NCBI RefSeq assembly: GCF_028550435.1
Contig: NZ_JAQQKV010000003.1
Coordinates: 124,001-188,000 of the forward strand
Length of the DNA: 64,000 nt
Source: Asticcacaulis machinosus
GTDB lineage: Bacteria; Pseudomonadota; Alphaproteobacteria; Caulobacterales; Caulobacteraceae
Direction of reading: 5' to 3'
The notes beneath the pieces were generated by a model, which was given only the letters and a program-made list of their open reading frames with translations, was not told the origin of the DNA and did no database searches. The translations under genes and the position numbers were made by a program. Numbering within the stretch: the first letter of the stretch is position 1; each line of letters begins with the position of its first letter. This document shows, piece by piece, positions 41,264 through 49,570 of this stretch.

Positions 41264-42802
41264 ATGGGCAAGGGGTTGTTTGGCGGGCTGTTCGGATCGA
41301 AAAAGTCGAACAAGCCTAAGGTTAAGACATTTGAGGCTGAACCGCCGCCCGAAGTCCCCGTTGTACCTTCCGCGACTTCCGAAGACACCGTTAAAGAGGC
41401 TGCTGCCATGAGCAAAACCACCCGCACCGAATCCGATACCTTTGGCCCGATTGAAGTTGATAACTCGAAATACTGGGGCGCGCAGGCCCAGCGCTCTTTG
41501 GGCAATTTCAAGATCGGCTGGGAAAAGCAGCCCCTGCCGGTGGTGCGGGCACTGGGTATCGTTAAGCGCGCGGCGGCGGAAACCAATATGGCACTGGGTA
41601 AGCTTGACCCCGTCGTAGGCAATGCCGTGATCGCCGCTGCCAATGAAGTCATTGAGGGTAAGCTGGATGAGCACTTCCCGCTGGTGGTATGGCAGACGGG
41701 GTCGGGCACCCAGTCGAACATGAACGCCAACGAAGTCATATCGAACCGCGCCATTGAAATGCTGGGTGGGGAGATGGGCACCAAAAAGCCGGTCCATCCC
41801 AATGACCACGTCAATATGTCGCAATCGTCGAACGATACCTACCCGACCGCCATGCACGTCGCCTGTGCCGAAGAGATCGATCATCGCCTGTTGCCGGCGC
41901 TGCAGACCCTGCGCAATGCTTTGAATGATAAGGCCGAGGCCTGGAAAGACATCATCAAGATCGGCCGCACCCATACTCAGGACGCGACCCCTTTGACGCT
42001 GGGGCAGGAGTTCGGTGGCTATACCCAGCAACTGACCAATGGTATTGAGCGCATTTCGCAAACCCTGCCGAAGCTGATGCAACTGGCCCAAGGCGGTACT
42101 GCGGTCGGCACCGGCCTGAATGCCCCGATCGGTTTTGCGGAAGGCGTGGCTGATCGGATCGCCGCCATCACTGGTCTGGGGTTTACGACCGCTCCGAACA
42201 AGTTTGAGGCACTGGCCGCCCACGACGCGATGGTTTTTTCGCACGGTGCGATCAATACGGTCGCTGCGTCGCTGTTTAAGATCGCCAACGATATCCGTTT
42301 CTTAGGTTCCGGCCCGCGCGCAGGTCTGGGCGAACTGGCCCTGCCGGAAAACGAGCCGGGCTCTTCGATCATGCCGGGCAAGGTCAACCCGACCCAGTGT
42401 GAAGCGATGACGCAGGTCTGTGTGCAGATCTTTGGTAACAATGCGGCGCTGACCTTTGCGGGCAGCCAGGGCCATTTTGAACTGAACGTCTATAATCCGG
42501 TCATGGCCTATAACTTCCTGCAATCTGTGCGTCTGCTGGCCGATGCGGCGGTGAGCTTCACCGATAACTGCGTGGTCGGCATTGAGCCGCGCATCGACAA
42601 CATCAAAAAGGGCGTCGAAAACTCCCTGATGCTGGTTACGGCGCTTAATGGCAAACTCGGCTACGACGCCTGCGCCAAGATCGCCAAGACCGCCCACAAA
42701 AACGGCACCACCTTACGCGAAGAAGCCGTCGGCGGCGGCTACCTGACGAATGAAGAATTTGACCAGTTCGTCCGCCCGGAAAACATGGTCTCGCCGGGTT
42801 AA
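41264..42802 (+). CDS. fumC: Class II fumarase, possibly with N-terminal extension
   Basis: Fumarase interconverts fumarate and malate in the TCA cycle without an iron-sulfur cluster. The canonical protein starts at ATG 41408 (464 aa): [26 protein letters not shown], the [13 protein letters not shown] active-site stretch, and the signature [15 protein letters not shown]. The frame is open upstream to ATG 41264, adding 48 residues ([17 protein letters not shown], then Pro/Glu-rich) that look coding, not random. AAGAGG precedes 41408 and GGGAG lies upstream of 41264, so both starts are possible. The next gene begins 8 nt after its stop. A weak Fur-like site lies at 41173-41187. Confidence 0.95.
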   Translation: MGKGLFGGLFGSKKSNKPKVKTFEAEPPPEVPVVPSATSEDTVKEAAAMSKTTRTESDTFGPIEVDNSKYWGAQAQRSLGNFKIGWEKQPLPVVRALGIVKRAAAETNMALGKLDPVVGNAVIAAANEVIEGKLDEHFPLVVWQTGSGTQSNMNANEVISNRAIEMLGGEMGTKKPVHPNDHVNMSQSSNDTYPTAMHVACAEEIDHRLLPALQTLRNALNDKAEAWKDIIKIGRTHTQDATPLTLGQEFGGYTQQLTNGIERISQTLPKLMQLAQGGTAVGTGLNAPIGFAEGVADRIAAITGLGFTTAPNKFEALAAHDAMVFSHGAINTVAASLFKIANDIRFLGSGPRAGLGELALPENEPGSSIMPGKVNPTQCEAMTQVCVQIFGNNAALTFAGSQGHFELNVYNPVMAYNFLQSVRLLADAAVSFTDNCVVGIEPRIDNIKKGVENSLMLVTALNGKLGYDACAKIAKTAHKNGTTLREEAVGGGYLTNEEFDQFVRPENMVSPG

Positions 42803-42809
42803 GGAGCGC

Positions 42810-43484
42810 ATGAATCCGCAGGATCTGGATTTTGATAAGGACGGCGCGATGTTTTATCGCGCCGTTTTTTCATCCGCAGAGATTGAGCGATTGCGGAATG
42901 AAGTGGAGCCTGCAATTGCGGGACGCCCCGGTAAACGTCTTAGAGATGGGACGTGGGTTAAGAAAGTTGCCAACGGCAAACTTTTGCAGATCACCCGCAG
43001 ACTGATCGGTTCGGCCGTTCGTCCCGTGCGGGCGGTTATTTTTGACAAGACGCCGGATACGAACTGGAGCGTTGGCTGGCATCAGGATCGCACCATATCG
43101 GTTCGTGACCGCGTTGAGGTGGAGGGCTTTGGACCTTGGTCAGTTAAGGATGGTCTGCTTCATGTTGAGCCACCAGTTGCGATTTTAGAGGGCATGGTCA
43201 CGGTGCGGCTGCATCTGGATGATTGCGCCGCTGATAATGCGCCGCTCAAAGTGGCACTGGGGTCGCACCGTCTGGGGCGCGTGGCCGCTGATAAGGTGGC
43301 CGATATTGCCAGTGACCTGCCGCTTTATCACTGTCAGGCTCAGGCCGGTGATGTCTGGGCCTACTCCACCCTGATACTTCATGCCTCCGAACGTGCGCTT
43401 AGTCCCAAGCGCCGGCGTGTGCTGCAAATCGACTATGCCGCAACGGACTTGCCGGGCGGGCTTAAGTGGCGGGGGCTTGACTAA
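42810..43484 (+). CDS. Phytanoyl-CoA dioxygenase (PhyH) family protein
   Basis: 224-aa Fe(II)/2-oxoglutarate oxygenase-like protein. The iron site is WHQDRTI (H-x-D, about residues 90-92) with the distal His in LILHASER (about 190) and an Arg-rich C-terminus (SPKRRRVLQIDYA) for the cosubstrate. LDFDKDGAMFYRAVFSSAEIERLRNEV is the typical start. Bacterial PhyH proteins hydroxylate varied small molecules; substrate unknown. The ATG at 42810 follows TAAGGAG, 8 nt after fumC, so the genes are probably co-transcribed. Confidence 0.88.
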   Translation: MNPQDLDFDKDGAMFYRAVFSSAEIERLRNEVEPAIAGRPGKRLRDGTWVKKVANGKLLQITRRLIGSAVRPVRAVIFDKTPDTNWSVGWHQDRTISVRDRVEVEGFGPWSVKDGLLHVEPPVAILEGMVTVRLHLDDCAADNAPLKVALGSHRLGRVAADKVADIASDLPLYHCQAQAGDVWAYSTLILHASERALSPKRRRVLQIDYAATDLPGGLKWRGLD

Positions 43485-43545
43485 ATAGAGACTGTTCAAA
43501 TCCTCGCAGCGGGCTATAGTCAGCCGTCTTAGCAGGGGGGATGAT

Positions 43546-44106
43546 ATGGCGCGGTATGTCGATACGGCTTTGAGTACGGGGGAACCCATTTTATATGACG
43601 CAAAGGTGCACTGGGCGGTGTTCCTTGAGCCCTTCACCAAGTGGATCGGCACGGCGGTGTTTCTGGCTATTTTCTGGACGTTTATTGGCGTGCGCATCAC
43701 CGGTGATCTGAGTGAGACCTTTGCGGATGAGCGGGTCACGCGGGCGTTGGGTTGGCTAAGCGCCTTGTCATTAACCCACATCGTCATATTGATCGCGGTG
43801 CTGGTCGGAGTGCAGAGTCTGATCAAGGCCTTGATTTATTATTATAATTCCGACTTTGTGCTGACCGACCGGCGGGTGATTTCAAAGTTTGGACTGCTCA
43901 GCCGCACGACCAGTGAACAAAGGCTGTCCAAGGTCGAATCGATCCATGTCTATCAAAGCTTTCTGGGGCGGTTACTCAACTACGGCACGGTTACGGTCAC
44001 CGGCACCGGCTCATCGGCCACCAAGTTTGGGCCGATGGCCGATCCGATCGCCTGCAAGCGGGCGATTGAGGCCCAGCTTGATCTGATCAAATCGGATGCC
44101 GGTTAA
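43546..44106 (+). CDS. Bacterial PH domain (DUF304/YdbT-type) membrane protein
   Basis: 186-aa protein with two membrane helices (about 27-48 and 80-103) followed by a bacterial PH domain: YYNSDFVLTDRRVISKFGLLSRTTSEQRLSKVESIHVYQSFLGRLLNYGTVTVTGTGS, the classic pattern of the family. Function unknown; related proteins influence membrane or envelope homeostasis. Its stop overlaps that of the convergent glutamate-synthase-like gene within TTAA (44103-44106). Confidence 0.9.
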   Translation: MARYVDTALSTGEPILYDAKVHWAVFLEPFTKWIGTAVFLAIFWTFIGVRITGDLSETFADERVTRALGWLSALSLTHIVILIAVLVGVQSLIKALIYYYNSDFVLTDRRVISKFGLLSRTTSEQRLSKVESIHVYQSFLGRLLNYGTVTVTGTGSSATKFGPMADPIACKRAIEAQLDLIKSDAG

Positions 44107-45728
44107 GCCAGCAGAGTCTCGACCGTGGCCTCATCCACAGGATCGAAACTGTCAACCTGAGCGCGGTGCCACTGTTTCATCAGGCCTTCACGCGCGGTGC
44201 CATCAAGCAGTGATCCCGCCTCGACATGGTGATAGGCGACATCGCCGCGCACGACCTCACCGGTCGTGGCGCGCACATGCAGGTGCCAGGGTCTGAGTTC
44301 ACGCGGATGGTTGAGCCCTGCGGCTTCCAGCATCTGGGACAGAGCCTTAAGGGTATTGCGATGATAGTTTTCTACCCGCGGCGCTTTATCGGAGACGACC
44401 AGAGCGCGCTGGCGGATTTTGGACTGGGTGGCGACGCCGGTCGGGCAGTGGTTGGTGTGGCAGGACCGCGCCTGAATACAGCCGGCCGCGAACATGAAGG
44501 CGCGCGCCGACATGACAAAATCAGCCCCCAGCGCGTGAACCCGGCAAAAATCAAAGGCCGACACCACCTTACCTGACGCCCCAAGTCTTATTTGCGGGCG
44601 TAAATTAGCCCCGACCAGGGCGTTGTGGACAAAGCTTAAGCCTTCGACCAGCGGCAGGCCGACATGGTTGGACAGTTCTACCGGTGCTGCGCCGGTGCCG
44701 CCTTCGCCACCATCTATCGTGATGAAGTCGGGCGTAACCCCTGTGGCCAGCATGGCCTTGACCAGTGCCAGAAACTCGGTTCTGTGGCCAACGGCCAGTT
44801 TGAGGCCAATGGGTTTTCCGCCAGATAGCTCACGCAGATCGGCAATAAAGTGCATCATCTCCCTTGGTGTGGAAAATTCCGGATGGGCCGCCGGAGATAC
44901 ACAATCCTTAGTGCGGTCGATCAGGCGGGTGCGGGCGATTTCACCGGTGATCTTATTTTTGGGCAGAACGCCACCATGACCGGGCTTTGCACCCTGACTG
45001 AGTTTAAGCTCGATCATCTTTACCTGATCAAGCGCGGCGGTTTGGCTAAATATCTGGGGGTCGAAGCGGCCGTCCTTAGTACGGCAACCGAAGTAACCTG
45101 AGGCTATCTGCCAGATCAGGTCGCCGCCATATTTGCGGTGGTATTTCGAAATGGCACCTTCACCCGTATTTTGAGCAAAGCCACCTTTTTTCGCCCCTTT
45201 GTTAAAGGCCATGACGGCATTGGCCGAAACCGCCCCGAAGCTGGTGCCTGAAATATTCAGAACCGACGCCAGATAGGGCTTAAGGCAGTCGCGCCCACCA
45301 ATATGGATACGAAAATCGGGGACAAGAATTTTCGATGGCCGCATGGAGTGGGAAATCCATCCGTAGCCGATGGCGTTGACATCACGAATGGTTCCGAACG
45401 GCTGTTTATCGGAGACATTTTTCGCGCGCCGATACACAAGTGCCCGCTGTTCGCGTGAGAAGGGCACCGGGTCACGGTCGTCTTCGATCAGATACTGACG
45501 TATTTCCGGTCGCAGCGCCTCCAGTATAAAGCGAAAGTGGCCGATAATCGGGTAGTTGCGCAGGATAGAGTGGGAAGTTTGCAGAACATCGCCAATGCCT
45601 GTGAGGCTCAGGGGGACCAGAATAATCAGGGGCCAGAAAAGCTCCGGACGCAGGTAGTACCCCGCGGCGGCACACACCAATGTCAGAACCAGACACAGTT
45701 GCAGTATGAAAAATCTTGTAAAGCCCAC
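44103..45728 (-). CDS. Membrane-anchored FMN-binding glutamate synthase-like protein
   Basis: 541-aa protein of the stand-alone GltB-like family. Two N-terminal helices (about 5-45) anchor it; the rest is a TIM-barrel FMN domain with ISGTSFGAVSANAVMAFNKGA, HGGVLPKNKIT, TIDGGEGGTGAAPVELSNHVG and LGASGKVVSAFDFCRVHALGADF. The 3Fe-4S cysteines appear in CIQARSCHTNHCPTGVATQ. The glutaminase domain of true glutamate synthase is absent, so it cannot make glutamate from glutamine alone; the reaction is unknown. Confidence 0.9.
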   Translation of the reverse strand: MGFTRFFILQLCLVLTLVCAAAGYYLRPELFWPLIILVPLSLTGIGDVLQTSHSILRNYPIIGHFRFILEALRPEIRQYLIEDDRDPVPFSREQRALVYRRAKNVSDKQPFGTIRDVNAIGYGWISHSMRPSKILVPDFRIHIGGRDCLKPYLASVLNISGTSFGAVSANAVMAFNKGAKKGGFAQNTGEGAISKYHRKYGGDLIWQIASGYFGCRTKDGRFDPQIFSQTAALDQVKMIELKLSQGAKPGHGGVLPKNKITGEIARTRLIDRTKDCVSPAAHPEFSTPREMMHFIADLRELSGGKPIGLKLAVGHRTEFLALVKAMLATGVTPDFITIDGGEGGTGAAPVELSNHVGLPLVEGLSFVHNALVGANLRPQIRLGASGKVVSAFDFCRVHALGADFVMSARAFMFAAGCIQARSCHTNHCPTGVATQSKIRQRALVVSDKAPRVENYHRNTLKALSQMLEAAGLNHPRELRPWHLHVRATTGEVVRGDVAYHHVEAGSLLDGTAREGLMKQWHRAQVDSFDPVDEATVETLLA

Positions 45729-45796
45729 GTGCCCACGTTCCCCCGTCTATTGACCGTGGACACTAGCAAATGGATGCGAACCTTGTTTGACAGTGT

Positions 45797-46687
45797 TTAA
45801 GGCCCAACCCTAACCGAGCCTGAGCCGATCACACGCTTATTGACGCTGCCGGTAACGCGGCCAAGGCGGACATCGCCGGAACCGGCGATTGAGGCTTCGA
45901 CTTCGCCGGCCGTGCCGCCAAACTGAACGTCGCCCGATCCGGCCAGGCTGATATTGACGCGCGGAGCATGGCCGTCGCGTAAGATGAAGCGGCCCGAACC
46001 CGCACCGGCAATATCGACATCGCCGCTCACCCGGTTGATGGTTGAACTGCCTGAGCCAGACGTTTTGACCGACAGATCGCCGCCGATATCGCCCAGATCC
46101 AGATCGCCTGATCCGGCATTGACGGCATGGGTGCGGCCGCGAACGGCGCCGACCGTGATCTTACCTGAGCCTGAGCCCGCAATATCAGCTTCTGCCGCTG
46201 AGGCAACCGTGATGTCGCCGGAGCCGGAATTGGCCAGATTAAGCTTACCCGCCACCGGGGCGGCCTGCCACGATCCGCAGCCCGACATTGCCAGCTTCAG
46301 TGAGCGGCTTTGGCCAATATCACCAAAGGTCGGGCTGGCGGCCGACAATTTCACGTCGCGCGGAGTGCGCACATGGATCACCGGCAGGTCGTCATAGCGA
46401 ACCGTGCCGATACCGGTGATTTTGACATCGCGGCCGCAGCCCTTGATCTTGTGGGCCAATTGCCCGCTGACGATCATTTTGTCGCCGCTCATCCTGACCG
46501 TAATTTTCGGCAGGTTCGGGTTGTTCCTGACTTTGAGGTCGATGTCGGCGCGGTCTTCGGGGGTGACGATGACGCGAGCCGCCATGTCCTTAAGCTCCAG
46601 TTGTGTGGCGGCTTCAGCGCGGGCGCTAAGGGCGCAGACCGCCACAACCGGCGTGGCGAGAAAGAGGCAGATGAGACCGGGCTTCAT
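45797..46687 (-). CDS. DUF2807 (head-GIN-type) exported beta-repeat protein
   Basis: 296-aa exported protein. Signal peptide MKPGLICLFLATPVVAVCAL ending near AEAA. About seven repeats of SGSGD-type strands follow (LANSGSGDITV, IAGSGSGKITV, NAGSGDLDLGDI, GAGSGRFILRD, LAGSGDVQFGG, IAGSGDVRLGRV, IGSGSVRV), forming a predicted right-handed beta-helix/GIN barrel. Function unknown. The ATG at 46687 has no good SD, but a 45-aa gene ends 5 nt upstream, so it is likely translated by coupling. Confidence 0.85.
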   Translation of the reverse strand: MKPGLICLFLATPVVAVCALSARAEAATQLELKDMAARVIVTPEDRADIDLKVRNNPNLPKITVRMSGDKMIVSGQLAHKIKGCGRDVKITGIGTVRYDDLPVIHVRTPRDVKLSAASPTFGDIGQSRSLKLAMSGCGSWQAAPVAGKLNLANSGSGDITVASAAEADIAGSGSGKITVGAVRGRTHAVNAGSGDLDLGDIGGDLSVKTSGSGSSTINRVSGDVDIAGAGSGRFILRDGHAPRVNISLAGSGDVQFGGTAGEVEASIAGSGDVRLGRVTGSVNKRVIGSGSVRVGP

Positions 46688-46691
46688 GGGC

Positions 46692-46829
46692 TTAACCGTT
46701 GCGGTCGGCAGCGGCGGTGGCACCGTAAAGCGCGCGCTCAGAGGCGGGTTGCGGACTGATGGTGACCAGCGAAAAGGCCAGGGCCAGAGCGGCAAACGAA
46801 TAGATAAACGGTGAGATAGGGGTGGTCAT
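46692..46829 (-). CDS. 45-aa small membrane or exported protein, coupled to DUF2807 gene
   Basis: The frame starts at ATG 46829 with SD AAGGA 8 nt before it and ends TAA, 4 nt before the DUF2807 ATG. The product begins MTTPISPFIYSFAALALAFS and ends GATAAADRNG: a single hydrophobic helix or signal-like N-terminus and a polar tail. The good SD and tight spacing argue that it is real, as a leader gene and/or a small exported protein. Confidence 0.6.
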   Translation of the reverse strand: MTTPISPFIYSFAALALAFSLVTISPQPASERALYGATAAADRNG

Positions 46830-47023
46830 TTTAAACATCCTTGAGATTAGGGTTGGGTACAGATTGAAGCGGGTTTGCTTCGGAACTGACCCCTAAATGC
46901 CGTAAGGATGGTTTGGTTTCAAATTAAATGGATGTCATGACGCGGATTTAATATATTAAATAAAATCAATGTGTTAATATGAATTTTTTGTAATGTTTTC
47001 GCGGGCGTGCAACCCCCTGACGC

Positions 47024-47986
47024 TTAAGCCAAAAGTCCTCTGGCCCGCGCAAAACTTAAAAACAGATCGCCCCATTTCGCCTTGGGTGAGTTAAGACCAT
47101 AGCCGTGGCCACCTTCGGCAAACAGGTGGGTTTCGACCTTTATGTTGTGGGCTTTGAGCGCCTCACGCAGCAGTAGGGCATTGGCGACCGGCACTGTGGC
47201 GTCATCTTCGCTGTGGGCGATAAAGGCGGGCGGCGTGGCGGGGCTGACCTGTTTATCGAGTGAGAACTTTTCGATGGCCTCATCGCTGGGCGACGCGCCG
47301 ATCAGGTTGGTACGCGAGCCGGAATGGGCCGTGCCTGCCGTCATGGATATCACCGGATAGATGGGCACAAACAGAGCCGGGCGCGCGCTTAAACTGTCGG
47401 CGGTATCGACGGGGGTATAGGCCGGATGGTCAAACAGGGTGGCAAGGGAGGCACACAGGTGGCCGCCCGCGCTGAAGCCGATCACCGCCGTCCGGTCAGG
47501 ATCTATGCTGTAGCTTTTATGGTGGTGACGGATGAGCCTGATCGCCCGCTGTGCATCGGCCAGCGGGGCCAGATGAGGCGTGGCCCAGCCCTCAGCGGGC
47601 AGGCGGTAGGTCAGAATAAAGGCGGTGACGCCGTGGGCCGCCAGCCAGCGGGCAATCTCATGGCCTTCGTTGTCTATGGATACAAAGCGGTAGCCCCCGC
47701 CCGGAATGACCAGCATGGCGGCGCCATTGGGCTTTGGGGGACGGTAGATGGTCAGACGCGGCTGCGATACGCCGGTGACGAAGCGTTTGGTGTTGCCGGA
47801 CGGGGTTGAGACTTCCTGACGGGCGGGATTGAGGTTACCGGCCGGTCCGTTAGGCCACAGGGGCAGGACTTCTGTGCTATCTTTTGGGGGGCTGTCATGA
47901 GAGGGGGGCGGGCTCTGCGAATTCACCGGCAGCGGCAGGGCCGCCAAAAGGCTTGCACCCAAAATGTGGCGGCGATCAATCGGCAT
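47024..47986 (-). CDS. Exported alpha/beta hydrolase, esterase (acetyl-xylan-esterase-like)
   Basis: 320-aa esterase of the BD-FAE/AXE-like group. Tat-type signal (IDRRHILGASLLAALPLP). Oxyanion loop LVIPGGGYRFVSIDNEG, nucleophile Ser in IGFSAGGHLCASLA, catalytic Asp in AHSEDDATVPV and His in FAEGGHGYG. Opening motif EVLPLWPNGPAGN is shared with carbohydrate esterases that deacetylate polysaccharides, which suits the glycosidases nearby. Monocistronic. Confidence 0.9.
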   Translation of the reverse strand: MPIDRRHILGASLLAALPLPVNSQSPPPSHDSPPKDSTEVLPLWPNGPAGNLNPARQEVSTPSGNTKRFVTGVSQPRLTIYRPPKPNGAAMLVIPGGGYRFVSIDNEGHEIARWLAAHGVTAFILTYRLPAEGWATPHLAPLADAQRAIRLIRHHHKSYSIDPDRTAVIGFSAGGHLCASLATLFDHPAYTPVDTADSLSARPALFVPIYPVISMTAGTAHSGSRTNLIGASPSDEAIEKFSLDKQVSPATPPAFIAHSEDDATVPVANALLLREALKAHNIKVETHLFAEGGHGYGLNSPKAKWGDLFLSFARARGLLA

Positions 47987-48031
47987 GAACTGTCCCTGAC
48001 TATATTATATTCAGGTACTGTGTCTGAGCGT

Positions 48032-48430
48032 TCAGCGCTTTTCAACCACCTTTTTGCCGATCGGCGCCAGGGCCAGTTGTGCCAGTTGGACATTCTTAAA
48101 TGCGAACGGGATGCCGATAATGGTAATGGCACTGCCAATAGCGGTGATCAGGTGGGCCAGCGCTATGTACCAGCCTGCAAAGACAAACCAGATAATATTG
48201 AGCAACAGGCCGACCGCGCCGGTGCCGATATCGGCGCGGCCGGTGTGGTCATCACGGTCAACAATTTCCTTACCAAACGGCCAGAAGGCAAAGCCGGCGA
48301 TTCGCCAGGCCGCCATCGCCCAGGGCAAGCCAATAATGGTGATAGCCAGAAAGAACCCGCCCAGCAGCCACAGGCAGCCGCAAATAAAGCCGCCAAAAAT
48401 AAACCACAGTATGTTCAGGATTAGGGTCAT
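48032..48430 (-). CDS. YccF family inner-membrane protein
   Basis: 132-aa protein with two copies of the YccF domain: ILNILWFIFGGFICGCLWLLGGFFLAITIIGLPWAMAAWRIAGFAFWPFGKEI, then LLNIIWFVFAGWYIALAHLITAIGSAITIIGIPFAFKNVQLAQLALAPIGK. Four hydrophobic segments. Function unknown. The ATG at 48430 is at the first domain; upstream in-frame codons to 48496 show no membrane character. Confidence 0.92.
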   Translation of the reverse strand: MTLILNILWFIFGGFICGCLWLLGGFFLAITIIGLPWAMAAWRIAGFAFWPFGKEIVDRDDHTGRADIGTGAVGLLLNIIWFVFAGWYIALAHLITAIGSAITIIGIPFAFKNVQLAQLALAPIGKKVVEKR

Positions 48431-48748
48431 GTCCGGTTCATCCAGTGAAGGGGGGAAAATACAGATGCGACCACTATAGGGTAACCGCTGCGGCAATCAC
48501 GTTAAATTTGATTTATGCGGTATCGGAGGGAGCGTATAATTAATCATGTAGTCGATGCTTAAGGCGGCATTTTGTTGTGGCTTTACTTAAGTTCAGTGAG
48601 CGCAGGCGGTAGGTTTATGCTGCAATTGCGTGCAAAGAACGCATGAAAGGTAAAATGCGCTTATGGGTGCTGTTTGTTTTTAAGTATAAAACATACGATT
48701 TTATGAATTCTGGTGCTTTGGAGCTGTTGTGATTTGTCTTTATAGTAA
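48431..48748. other. 318-nt AT-rich intergenic interval between divergent genes
   Basis: Between divergent yccF-like and DUF4169 genes. It holds a candidate promoter for the DUF4169 gene, TTGGAG (48718-48723) and TATAGT (48741-48746) spaced 17 nt. No other structure or gene stands out. Confidence 0.5.
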
Positions 48749-48763
48749 TGAGAATAGTTATCA
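48749..48763 (+). promoter_or_regulatory. Fur-like box overlapping the DUF4169 start
   Basis: TGAGAATAGTTATCA, close to the Fur 7-1-7 dyad, ends on the A of the ATG at 48763 and covers the predicted transcription start 6 nt after the TATAGT -10. Confidence 0.4.
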
Positions 48764-48960
48764 TGTCTGAAATTATCAATCTGAATAAGGTGCGTAAGGC
48801 GAAAGCAAAGACTGAGAAGCGTAAAAAGGCGGTCGAAAACCGTATAATATTTGGAACTTCAACCAAAATTAGAAAAGCTGAAATAGAAAAGGTAGCTAAG
48901 GAATCAAAAAAACTGGATCAACGATTGCTAAACACGACCGATGGTAATAAAAAGGAATAG
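48763..48960 (+). CDS. DUF4169 family small basic protein
   Basis: 65-aa highly charged protein: MSEIINLNKVRKAKAKTEKRKKAVENR, then a Lys/Glu-rich helix, KLDQRLLNT end. This N-terminus is the DUF4169 signature. In many alphaproteobacteria the gene sits in a fumC-DUF4169-RHH-sspB neighbourhood. Here fumC and sspB are in the same 16-kb stretch, but other genes lie between, so that order has been broken up. Function unknown. The transcript would have almost no leader and carries a Fur-like box at its start. Confidence 0.85.
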   Translation: MSEIINLNKVRKAKAKTEKRKKAVENRIIFGTSTKIRKAEIEKVAKESKKLDQRLLNTTDGNKKE

Positions 48961-49119
48961 TGTTCAACAATAAATGGCCATGCTTTAAATTAGCCTTTGA
49001 GGGCGTGGTCTTATAATACCGTAGGTAAACATGATTAAATGTACCTCATCCAAGTACAGTATAAAACTCAAAGAAACAAACGCTGTCGAGGTAAGACGTC
49101 GTGACGCTGGAGGAAACCC

Positions 49120-49359
49120 ATGCCTGGTTTAAAAAAACGCTCTGTTAACCTTGCCGGACACGCCACATCCGTGGCGCTGGAGCCGGAATTCTGGACGGTT
49201 CTTGAAGATATGTCCAAGGAGCGACGGGTAAGTTTGGCCGCCCTGATCGCGGATCTGGATTCCAAGCGTGGCGAATCGCTTTTGGCATCATTCTGCCGTT
49301 TGTCGGCTCTGGCCTTCGTGCAGACCAAGGCGGGTGGCCTGAAAAAGAAGAAGGCCTGA
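49120..49359 (+). CDS. Ribbon-helix-helix (RHH_4) domain protein
   Basis: 79-aa small DNA-binding-type protein: KKRSVNLAGHATSVALEPEFWTVLEDMSKERRVSLAALIADLDSKRG is the RHH core (ribbon at SVNLAGHATSVALE, then two helices). It ends in a Lys-rich tail (GGLKKKKA). The family accompanies DUF4169 and fumC in related genomes. The regulatory target is unknown. SD GGAGG precedes the ATG at 49120. Confidence 0.88.
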   Translation: MPGLKKRSVNLAGHATSVALEPEFWTVLEDMSKERRVSLAALIADLDSKRGESLLASFCRLSALAFVQTKAGGLKKKKA

Positions 49360-49570
49360 TTTTGCACCGCTTTTTTACCACCTGTTAGTTTCTTAAAAAG
49401 ACTAACGGGTGGTGGGATTTGCGCTGTGTGAGCATAAACTGCGATATGATTTGGATCGCGGCTAAAAATCGGCTTATGATGCGAACAAAACGTGACTCGC
49501 GCGCTGTATCGGCGTGACGGCTCCGCCGCATCGGCTTCGTTATGCGAATGCCCTAAGCTATGGTTCATAC

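Noticed and set aside
44103-45728. Functional glutamate synthase large subunit
   Set aside because: It lacks the glutamine amidotransferase domain and is membrane-anchored.
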